A stretch of DNA of 5,606 nucleotides. Source: an uncultured candidate division Zixibacteria bacterium (GTDB taxonomy: Bacteria > Zixibacteria > MSB-5A5 > GN15 > FEB-12). The position numbers were made by a program, and so were the translations under genes. The first letter of the stretch is position 1. Each line of letters starts with the position of its first letter. Of the stretch, positions 1 to 5,606 are shown piece by piece. The stretch is from contig CAJVYT010000294.1 in NCBI GenBank assembly GCA_913009765.1, positions 1 to 5,606 on the forward strand. Reading direction: 5' to 3'. A model generated the notes under the pieces. It ran no database searches, was not told the origin of the DNA, and saw nothing but the letters and a program-made list of their open reading frames with translations.

Positions 1-29
1 TTATCTTCCTTTCCTTCTATTTTTTTTTT
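1..29. other. Non-biological low-complexity tail beyond the P5 adapter
   Basis: This stretch is only T, C and A, ending in ten T residues (20-29) that abut the outer end of the P5 adapter. Read on the minus strand, it is adapter followed by a run of A and then A/G/T noise, as expected when a read passes through a short insert and the whole adapter. It should not be treated as genomic sequence. Confidence 0.9.
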
Positions 30-87
30 AATGATACGGCGACCACCGAGATCTACACTCTTTCCCTACACGACGCTCTTCCGATCT
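30..87 (+). other. Illumina P5 / TruSeq universal adapter
   Basis: The 58 nt from AATGATACGG to CTCTTCCGATCT match the Illumina P5/TruSeq universal adapter end to end, as I recall it. The genuine insert begins at 88. On the minus strand the adapter extends the lepA reading frame with ten spurious residues, [10 protein letters not shown], preceded by a Gln codon that straddles the junction, and supplies a false stop codon at 53-55. Confidence 0.98.
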
Positions 88-1831
88 GTTTTTTCCCCTT
101 CTTTTGGTTCTCAAGCAGTTTCCGTTTACGAGAAATATCACCGCCATAACATTTGGCGGTCACATTTTTACGGAGTGCCTTTACTGTTGAACGGCTGATA
201 ATACGGTTGCCGATAGCAGCCTGAATAGCAACATCATACATCTGACGTGGAATAAGTTTGCGAAGTTTTTCATTCATCTGCATTCCCCACCTATAAGAAT
301 GTTCACGGTGAATAATAACCGAAAGAGCATCGACCGGATCGTTGTTTAACAAAATATCGAGTTTGACCATGTCAGAACGTTTGTAATACGGCATGCCGTA
401 ATCAAATGATGCATATCCGCGGGTACATGATTTAAGTTTATCGTAAAAGTCAAAAATAATCTCAGATAGCGGAAACGAATATGAAAGCGATGCCCGTTTT
501 GGTGAAAGATACTCTGTTGTTTTGTACTCACCCCGCCGTTCGGTGCCGAGTTTCATAATCGCTCCGATATATTCATCGGGGACAATAATCTGTGCATCAA
601 CAAACGGTTCTTCAATATGCCCGATATCGCCGGCAGGAGGCATTTTAGCAGGATTGTCGACTATTGTTATTTTATTTTCATCATATTTGTCAAACACATG
701 ATATTCCACATTGGGAACTGTATTTATAATTGTCTGGTCATGTTCTCTTAAGAGCCGTTCGGTGACAATTTCCATGTGCAGCAAACCTAAAAAGCCGACA
801 CGGAACCCAAACCCCAAAGCAGTTGATGTTTCCGGTGTAATAGTCAGCGAAGAATCGTTGAGTTTGAGTTTATCTAAAGCGTCACGCAAGTCTGAAAATT
901 TTTCAGCCACAGCAGGATATAGTCCTGAAAAGACCATCGGCTTGACATCAACAAAACCGCCAATCGGTTCTTCGGTAGGATTATTGAGAGTTGTAACAGT
1001 ATCGCCGATTTTTGTATCGGCAACATCTTTGATAGATGCAAAAAAATAACCAACTTCTCCCGCTGACAGTTCTTTTTGAGGAACTTGTGTTAAACGTAAA
1101 TAACCAACTTCATCGGCATCATATTCTTTTTGTGTAGAAAGAAATTTAATTTTATCGTTTTTATGAAAAGTACCGTTCATAATTCTTACTAAAGGCATAG
1201 CTCCACGGTAGGAATCAAAGACAGAATCAAAGACCATTGCCTGCAGGGAGGCATCGGGGTCACCCTGCGGAGCCGGAACTCCGGCTACGATAGCTTCAAG
1301 AACATCGGCGATACCCTCGCCGGTTTTAGCAGAGCAACGAATAACTTCAGATGGGTCACATCCTAAAAGGTCGACAATTTCTTGGGTGACTCGCTCGGGG
1401 TCAGCTGCGGGAAGATCAATTTTATTTACAACCGGAATAATTTCTAAATCATTTTCCATTGCCAAATACAAATTTGAAAGAGTCTGGGCTTCAATACCTT
1501 GGGCAGCATCAACAACCAAAACAGCACCCTCACAGGCAGAAAGAGAACGGCTTACTTCGTAGGTAAAATCGACATGCCCCGGTGTATCTATCAAGTTGAG
1601 TTGGTATATATTATCATCGCTTGCTTCATAAGCTAAACGGATAGCATGAGCTTTGATAGTTATACCTCGTTCACGCTCTAGGTCCATGGAATCAAGTACT
1701 TGAGCTTTCATCTCTCGGCTTGAAAGCGTTCTTGTCTCCTGCAAGAGTCTATCGGCAAGGGTAGATTTACCATGGTCTATATGGGCAATGATGGAGAAAT
1801 TTCGTATTTTGTTTAAATCTGTCACAGGCAA
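88..1831 (-). CDS. lepA: Translation factor LepA (EF4), 3'-truncated by contig end
   Basis: LepA/EF4 is a translational GTPase that binds the ribosome; the family has been linked to back-translocation and to 30S assembly or initiation. About 581 genuine codons are present. The GTPase motifs are complete: AHIDHGKST (16-24), RGIT (55-58), DTPGH (82-86), NKID (136-139) and SAK (167-169). EF-G-like domains follow, including [18 protein letters not shown], then the LepA-specific C-terminal domain with [15 protein letters not shown]. Compared with E. coli LepA (about 599 aa) roughly 20-25 C-terminal residues are missing, because the sequence changes to adapter at 87. The start is TTG, with AGGA 5 nt upstream and an in-frame TAA at 1850-1852. 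A GTG two codons downstream (1823-1825) is the alternative start; no suitable ATG exists. A dedicated promoter and a structured leader lie upstream. No internal frameshift is seen. Confidence 0.97.
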
Positions 1832-1837
1832 GCCTGT
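1824..1837 (-). promoter_or_regulatory. Stem-loop with the lepA start codon in its loop
   Basis: The message reads ACAGG-CUUG-CCUGU: a perfect 5-bp stem closed by a G-C pair around a CUUG tetraloop, a loop known to be unusually stable with exactly this closing pair. The UUG of the loop is the predicted lepA start codon. The AGGA Shine-Dalgarno sequence (1837-1840) touches the 5' arm. If the GTG at 1823-1825 is the real start, its AGG Shine-Dalgarno (1833-1835) would be buried in the stem. Either way the structure could limit initiation. The pairing is seen in the sequence; any regulatory role is inference. Confidence 0.45.
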
Positions 1838-1840
1838 CCT
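1829..1840 (-). promoter_or_regulatory. lepA ribosome binding site and TTG start
   Basis: AGGA at 1837-1840 is followed by 5 nt and then TTG at 1829-1831. An in-frame TAA at 1850-1852 and the absence of any upstream ATG, GTG or TTG after that stop make this the longest possible start. It leaves eight residues before the conserved [16 protein letters not shown] block, which is usual for LepA. Confidence 0.6.
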
Positions 1841-1859
1841 ATATACTCGTTAACAATCA

Positions 1860-1868
1860 ATAATAGCA
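1860..1868 (-). promoter_or_regulatory. Possible second lepA promoter (extended -10)
   Basis: TGCTATTAT on the minus strand matches an extended -10 (TGn plus TATTAT, one mismatch to TATAAT). No good -35 lies at the usual distance. It is downstream of the terminator-like hairpin and would give a leader of about 20 nt, so it could express lepA independently of that hairpin. The match is short and the region is AT-rich. Confidence 0.22.
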
Positions 1869-1913
1869 AAACCATTCAAGAGCTTACAGCCCGTATTTGG
1901 GGTTCTTCCATAC

Positions 1914-1942
1914 AATAAAAATCCCGACAAAAATTGCCGGGG
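1914..1942 (-). terminator. Rho-independent terminator between cdaA and lepA
   Basis: On the minus strand CCCGGCAA pairs with TTGTCGGG (1934-1941 with 1923-1930) around a TTT loop. This gives an 8-bp stem with one G-U pair, followed at once by ATTTTTATT. It lies about 90 nt after the cdaA stop codon and would end the folP-cdaA transcript. It is also downstream of the best lepA promoter, so the same hairpin may act as an attenuator in the lepA leader. Confidence 0.7.
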
Positions 1943-1952
1943 AAATAGTTAA

Positions 1953-1981
1953 TCGGCCTTTGTAAAAATTACATTTACCGA
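1953..1981 (-). promoter_or_regulatory. Small leader hairpin upstream of the terminator
   Basis: On the minus strand TGTAA and TTACA (1961-1973) form a 5-bp stem with a TTT loop, and the flanking TCGG and CCGA (1978-1981 with 1953-1956) can pair around an internal loop. This is close to the predicted transcription start near 1981, so it would be the first structure in the lepA leader. The CCGA segment could instead pair with TCGG in the terminator's 3' arm, but only over 4 bp. The structure is weak. Confidence 0.25.
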
Positions 1982-1985
1982 GTGG

Positions 1986-2016
1986 CAAAGATAGGTAAAA
2001 ATCGGCTATTTGTCAA
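1986..2016 (-). promoter_or_regulatory. Promoter for lepA, Bacteroidetes-like
   Basis: On the minus strand TTGACA (2011-2016) is followed by exactly 17 nt and TATCTTTG (1986-1993). This is a perfect sigma-70 -35 with an acceptable -10. It also fits the Bacteroidetes primary-sigma pattern of a TTG-containing -33 and TAnnTTTG at -7, with 20 nt between. It begins 14 nt after the cdaA stop codon and points at lepA, with a predicted start of transcription near 1981 and a leader of about 150 nt. TTTACC and GGTAAA flank the -10 as a small inverted repeat. Confidence 0.6.
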
Positions 2017-2029
2017 TTCAGCCTTTTGC

Positions 2030-2791
2030 TTATTTTTTTAAATATTCTGCCAGAGTATCCTTAAAATGAGTTTTTTCAATATCAGAATACAGTGTACCTC
2101 CAAATGCAATAGAAATTTTGCTGGTTTCCTCAGAAACAACAATAACCACCGCATCGGAAAGTTCCGAAACACCTATTGCTGCTTTGTGTCTCATACCATA
2201 AAGTTTTCTATATCTCGGATTTGTCGTAAGTGGTAATGAGCAGGCAGCGGAAATAATATAATCACCGGAAATGATAACAGCACCATCATGCAATGGTGTA
2301 TATGGAGTAAAGAGGGTAATCAGCATTTCGGCAGAAAGTTCTGCATTTAATTCTTTGCCCGATTCAGCGTAATTTCTAAGTCCTGTTCTACGTTCTATCA
2401 CAATTAAACCGCCATAGCGAAGTTCTGAAAGACGTTGTACTGCTCTATTGACTTCTTCTAAGGATTTCCGTTGTTCTAAAGTGACAAATCGACGCAGCAG
2501 TCTGTTTTGACCAAACTGTGCCAGAACAGAACGCAGTTCAGGTTGGAATACTACTACGATAACTATGAGTCCAAATGTTGCCAAATTTGAGAAGAGCCAA
2601 GTGAGTCCTTCAAGCTGAAACCAGTAAGCAATAAATGAAACCCCGGCAACTAATAACAGTCCGATAATAATTTGAACCGAACGGGTACCTTTGACCAGTT
2701 TTAGAATCTGAAAAATGACAAACGATACAATTAAGACATCAACGACATCTTTTAAACCAAACTTTATAAAATCTATTTGGAAGAAGTTCAT
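2030..2791 (-). CDS. cdaA: Diadenylate cyclase CdaA (c-di-AMP synthase)
   Basis: CdaA condenses two ATP into cyclic di-AMP, a second messenger controlling potassium and osmolyte balance and cell-wall homeostasis in many bacteria. The 253-aa protein is near the family length (about 270). Three N-terminal membrane segments are visible (about 15-34, 39-58 and 63-83), followed by FQPELRSVLAQFG and a cytoplasmic DAC domain with GGLIVIER (127-134), LHDGAVI (167-173) and SEET (220-223). The usual catalytic RHR is RHK here (201-203), a conservative change. The ATG overlaps the folP stop as ATGA, with GGAG 5 nt upstream inside folP, so the two are probably translationally coupled. No cdaR or glmM partner follows; a terminator and lepA do. 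The folP-cdaA pairing recurs in Bacteroidetes and some other groups. Confidence 0.95.
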   Translation of the reverse strand: MNFFQIDFIKFGLKDVVDVLIVSFVIFQILKLVKGTRSVQIIIGLLLVAGVSFIAYWFQLEGLTWLFSNLATFGLIVIVVVFQPELRSVLAQFGQNRLLRRFVTLEQRKSLEEVNRAVQRLSELRYGGLIVIERRTGLRNYAESGKELNAELSAEMLITLFTPYTPLHDGAVIISGDYIISAACSLPLTTNPRYRKLYGMRHKAAIGVSELSDAVVIVVSEETSKISIAFGGTLYSDIEKTHFKDTLAEYLKK

Positions 2792-3669
2792 TTATACTCC
2801 ATTACAGCTTGTAATACTTTTAATGCTTCAACAGTTTCGTATACATCATGTACCCGTACAATATTTGCTCCATTGGCGACAGCTGCAACTGCCGATGCGA
2901 TTGATCCGCCGATTCTGGAGTCAGCATTTTTTTCTGATGGATGTATCATGCCGATAAAAGATTTTCGGGATGTACCTATTAAAATCGGGAGATTGAACTG
3001 TTTGTATTTTTCTAAATAAGCTATAATTTCAAGATTGTCAGAAAGTCTTTTACCAAAGCCAATACCCGGGTCGAGAATTAGTTTTGATTTATCCACTCCA
3101 TTTGAAACAGCATAGTCAATACGTTCTGTAAAAAATGAAATAATCTCATCGTTTACAGAAATGTAGGACGGGTTGTTCTGCATATTTTGAGGTGTTCCAA
3201 GCATGTGCATAAGAATAATCGGGACATTGGTTTCAGAAACTATTCCAGCCATAACGGGTGAAAATCTGAATGCGGAGATGTCATTAATAATATCAGCCCC
3301 GGCATCAATTGCTTTTTTAGCGACATGAGATTTATAGGTATCAATTGAAATCGGGATATTGGTCAGTTTTCGCAGTTCTGAGATGAGAGGGATAACTCTT
3401 GAAATTTCTTCCTTTTCAGATACAGAGTCGGCACCCGGGCGACTTGACTCACCTCCAATATCAATAATATCGGCACCCTCTGATTCCATTTGTAAAACTT
3501 TCTCGACTGCATTTTTTATAGAATTATACTGCCCGCCATCAGAAAATGAGTCAGGAGTAAAATTCAACACAGCCATAACAAGCGGTCTGCTTAAAGATAA
3601 TTGTTTTCCACTCGCAAGTTGGATGACTTGTTTGATTTCTTCTTGTTTTACATAAGTCTGTTTTGGCAT
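2788..3669 (-). CDS. folP: Dihydropteroate synthase
   Basis: FolP joins para-aminobenzoate to 6-hydroxymethyl-7,8-dihydropterin pyrophosphate in cytoplasmic folate synthesis, and is the sulfonamide target. The 293-aa TIM-barrel protein is full length. Visible family blocks are VLNFTPDSFSDGG (34-46), DIGGESSRPGA (70-80), SIDTYK (108-113), INDIS (128-132), MHMLGTPQNMQ (154-164), DPGIGFGK (200-207), GTSRKSFIG (232-240) and RVHDV (272-276), covering the pterin, pABA and phosphate contacts. The ATG start has a purine-rich Shine-Dalgarno (GGAAAGG, 3674-3680) 4 nt upstream. It is the first gene of the folP-cdaA pair; the 118 nt upstream carry no clear terminator, so it may also be reached from the transglutaminase gene. 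No insertion is seen in the sulfonamide-binding loops. Confidence 0.97.
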   Translation of the reverse strand: MPKQTYVKQEEIKQVIQLASGKQLSLSRPLVMAVLNFTPDSFSDGGQYNSIKNAVEKVLQMESEGADIIDIGGESSRPGADSVSEKEEISRVIPLISELRKLTNIPISIDTYKSHVAKKAIDAGADIINDISAFRFSPVMAGIVSETNVPIILMHMLGTPQNMQNNPSYISVNDEIISFFTERIDYAVSNGVDKSKLILDPGIGFGKRLSDNLEIIAYLEKYKQFNLPILIGTSRKSFIGMIHPSEKNADSRIGGSIASAVAAVANGANIVRVHDVYETVEALKVLQAVMEYK

Positions 3670-3787
3670 AACACCTTTCCGATTATAGTATTATATACGA
3701 AATTTATTGATTCAAAAGCAAGGGGAAAGTGTTTAATTGATTAATTTCAACGTGTAAATACTGACAAAACCTACCGTAATATATCTT
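3670..3787 (-). promoter_or_regulatory. folP upstream region with weak AT-rich promoter
   Basis: This 118-nt gap separates the transglutaminase-like gene from folP. On the minus strand it has TTGAAT (3710-3715) and two TATAAT copies (3690-3695 and 3682-3687), but the spacers are 14 and 22 nt, neither standard, so the promoter call is weak. TTAAT-CA-ATTAA (3733-3744) is a small AT-only dyad. No GC stem with a T-tract follows the upstream stop codon, so there is no visible terminator. Confidence 0.3.
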
Positions 3788-5423
3788 TTAATGGGTGTAG
3801 AGTTTAATATATTTTGAGGTTATTTTTTTCAGTCTTTGATAATACATCTCATACTCTAAAAACTGGTCAGGATTTACTTGATAGGTTTTTAAATCTTTTG
3901 TAACAATACAGTAGAATAAATTATCAACTTGTTTTGCCTTTGTAGCAAAGAAATTAAATGATGTTTCAATTGTGTCCGGTTTGATAAATTTGACAGAATC
4001 AACTTGCAGAGAAGTGTCAATTTGTATCGTAATTGAATCAATAACCTGATATGGATAACTGAAATTGATAGGGTATTTGCGGTCTGATGTTTTTACTTTT
4101 GTAATATTTTTTTCTCTAAAAAACAAATACGGATTAATATACCATTTTTTGCCTATCTTATCAACTTTCTTTATTCCCTTTGCTTCAATATGCATAATAA
4201 ACGGTTCGTTTATATCGTCCATATTTTCAAATGAAAAAGTTGAAAGATCAAAAAGAGATTCGTTACCGTTAATATAACTTTCTAAATATTCTCTTCTTTC
4301 ATTTTTAGTTTTAGAATCCAGTCTTCCTCTCATGCTTCTACCCAAATTTCCAAACATTTTAATTTGACAGGAGACATGAACAGTTTTATCTGCTGCAATA
4401 TACAAAGATGTGTTCCTGAGAATCTGATTATCTTTTGGTTTACTAGCCGGTGTTCTTCGTAAAACACCACCCTCTTCGGTGACAACCAAAACATCAATAT
4501 CTTCATCACCTGATGGCAGTTCACCATAGGTACAAGAGTTACAGGTCGGGTCCATCCATGTTGTGTCATTTCCTTCAATCGCTACAGTTATGGCATGATT
4601 AAACCCTAAATTTGGAAAGTCGGGGTCAATTCTGCCATTGTCACGAGTAAGAACCAATACAGGATAAGCTGTAATATCCTGATTATGTAAACGAGACACA
4701 AGAAGAGTGGACATATCCTTGCAGTCACCAAAAGCTCGTGATTCTGTAAGGGCGGCATCATACGGCTGAAATCCTCCAACACCGATTTCAATAGCAACAT
4801 AACGAACATTTTCTATTACATTGTTATAGATTTCTTCCATTGAAAATGATTCCTGTAAGGGAACAGTGTTGCATTTGCTTTGATACAGTTCGTTATACCA
4901 CATTCCGATTCCGTACCAACTAACTTCCGGAAGAGTGTATCCGCCAAATGATAATTGTTCACAGACTAAACTTAAATGGATTTCTTCACGTGCATCCGGG
5001 GGAAGATATTTTATAGATTCTAATGCCGGAATATTATTGAGTACCCATTGGTATGATGTTATCCCGTTATAATCAGAGATTATAGGTAAAGCATCTGAAC
5101 CATATAGTTTTGAATGAATAATAGTTCCATCGGTACTGTTAACTGTAAACGAAACAGAATCAACAGGAATATAATGTTGAAAAGTCTCTCCTGTTAAATA
5201 AAACAGACTTTTACATTCGACCGTATATTCAAAATCAATTATGTAAGGAAATTGCGGGGCTTCGCCATAGAGATAAAATATACAGTTATCATCATACCCT
5301 CCAAAAGAACCATATCCGCACTGTTTATTAAAATGTTTCTTTTCTTTAGTAAAAAGTACTTTACCGTCAATAGATAGAACTTGTAATTTCACTTTTTTAA
5401 CTTTTGTAGAATTATTTTCTACA
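3788..5423 (-). CDS. DUF3857/transglutaminase-like protein, 5'-truncated
   Basis: 544 genuine residues are visible. The N-terminal part (to about 150) resembles the C-terminal half of DUF3857, with FPYIIDFEYTVECKSLF and the PVDSVSFTV strand. A transglutaminase-core domain follows with a complete triad: Cys234 in FGDCKDMSTLL, His276 in GFNHAITV and Asp291 in WMDPT (fragment numbering). A beta-rich C-terminal region ends in PDQFLEYEMYYQRLKKI, as in DUF3858-like tails. Family members are usually exported, with a signal peptide and about 600-650 aa, so the signal peptide and about 100 residues are probably missing. The substrate is unknown; the fold suits a cysteine protease or amidase or a cross-linking enzyme. 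Ten cysteines are present, including a CNSC motif right after the catalytic Asp-Pro-Thr. The first 33 residues of the longer reading frame (to 5521) come from adapter and noise. Its link to folP is position only. Confidence 0.88.
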
Positions 5424-5489
5424 AGATCGGAAGAGCACACGTCTGAACTCCAGTCACACTGATATATCTCGTATGCCGTCTTCTGCTTG
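5424..5489 (+). other. Illumina TruSeq indexed (P7) adapter, index ACTGAT
   Basis: The sequence from AGATCGGAAGAGCACACG through to GTCTTCTGCTTG matches a TruSeq index adapter; the six bases at 5458-5463 (ACTGAT) plus AT fit index 25 as I recall it. Genuine DNA ends at 5423. On the minus strand this adapter translates to the well-known artefact ending DWSSDVCSSDL, fused in frame to the transglutaminase-like protein. Confidence 0.98.
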
Positions 5490-5606
5490 AAAAAAAAAAA
5501 AAAATAAAAACATATAAACATAAAAAAAAAAAAAAAATAATATACATATACATATAATCACTCTACTCATCACTCATTCACTTTAACTAACACACAGCTC
5601 ACACGC
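5490..5606. other. Non-biological poly-A and low-complexity tail beyond the P7 adapter
   Basis: A run of 15 A (5490-5504) directly follows the adapter end. After it come a second run of 16 A (5522-5537), TA/CA repeats and C/A/T-only sequence. Only two G occur in the whole stretch, both in the last 11 nt. This is base-calling noise after the end of a library molecule, not a terminator, a poly-A tail or a gene. Confidence 0.9.

Noticed and set aside
711..1049. Plus-strand reading frame of 112 codons inside lepA
   Set aside because: It is antisense to well-conserved LepA sequence, has no ribosome binding site of note and no recognisable protein features, so it is a shadow of lepA.
1861..1910. 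Additional RNA hairpin in the lepA leader (CCC/GGG and GCT/AGC pairings)
   Set aside because: The stems are only 3 bp, too short to support a structure or riboswitch call, and no known riboswitch core was recognised.
3733..3744. AT-only palindrome TTAAT-TG-ATTAA upstream of folP, as an operator or terminator
   Set aside because: The arms are only 5 bp, lack G/C and have no T-tract. Such dyads are expected by chance in AT-rich spacers.
4330..4809. Two minus-strand frames of 67 and 82 codons inside the transglutaminase-like gene
   Set aside because: They overlap the catalytic core in another frame. The main frame is continuous and carries the Cys, His and Asp motifs, so there is no frameshift to explain them.
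88..5423. CRISPR arrays, insertion sequences, tRNA genes or a new defence system
   Set aside because: No regular direct repeats, transposase, tRNA-like cloverleaf or toxin-antitoxin pair was seen; the genes are housekeeping plus one exported-type enzyme.
5490..5537. Poly-A runs that could be read as a terminator tract or polyadenylated transcript end
   Set aside because: They follow immediately after the end of a sequencing adapter, which makes them run-off noise.

Overview
The window is a metagenome-style contig of bacterial DNA that still carries sequencing adapters at both ends. Only about 88-5423 is genuine DNA. Positions 30-87 match the Illumina P5/TruSeq universal adapter. Positions 5424-5489 match a TruSeq indexed adapter with index ACTGAT. 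Outside the adapters (1-29 and 5490-5606) lie homopolymer and low-complexity tails typical of reads running off the end of a library molecule. Both outermost open reading frames run through adapter into these tails, so their apparent termini are artefacts.

All four genes lie on the minus strand. Read 5'->3' on that strand they are: (1) a 5'-truncated gene for a DUF3857/transglutaminase-like protein with an intact Cys-His-Asp triad; (2) folP, dihydropteroate synthase; (3) cdaA, a membrane-bound diadenylate cyclase making c-di-AMP, which overlaps folP by 4 nt (ATGA); (4) lepA, the ribosomal GTPase EF4, whose last roughly 20 codons are lost at the contig edge. folP and cdaA form a translationally coupled pair. 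The 118-nt gap before folP contains only AT-rich, weak promoter-like sequence and no convincing terminator, so some transcription may enter from the transglutaminase gene.

The 198-nt gap between cdaA and lepA is the most informative non-coding part. In the lepA direction it holds a strong promoter match (TTGACA, 17 nt, TATCTTTG), which also fits the Bacteroidetes-type -7 element TAnnTTTG. About 45 nt downstream comes a terminator-like hairpin with a T-tract. A perfect short inverted repeat then places the lepA TTG start codon in a CUUG tetraloop. The promoter-then-terminator order and the start-codon hairpin suggest, without proving, that lepA expression is controlled in its leader.

The organism is a bacterium with moderately AT-rich DNA. 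The Bacteroidetes-like promoter, the folP-cdaA pairing and the DUF3857/transglutaminase protein together point loosely to the Bacteroidetes/FCB group or a related uncultured lineage. This assignment is inference. I found no mobile element, CRISPR array, rRNA or tRNA, and no gene set that amounts to a new system.
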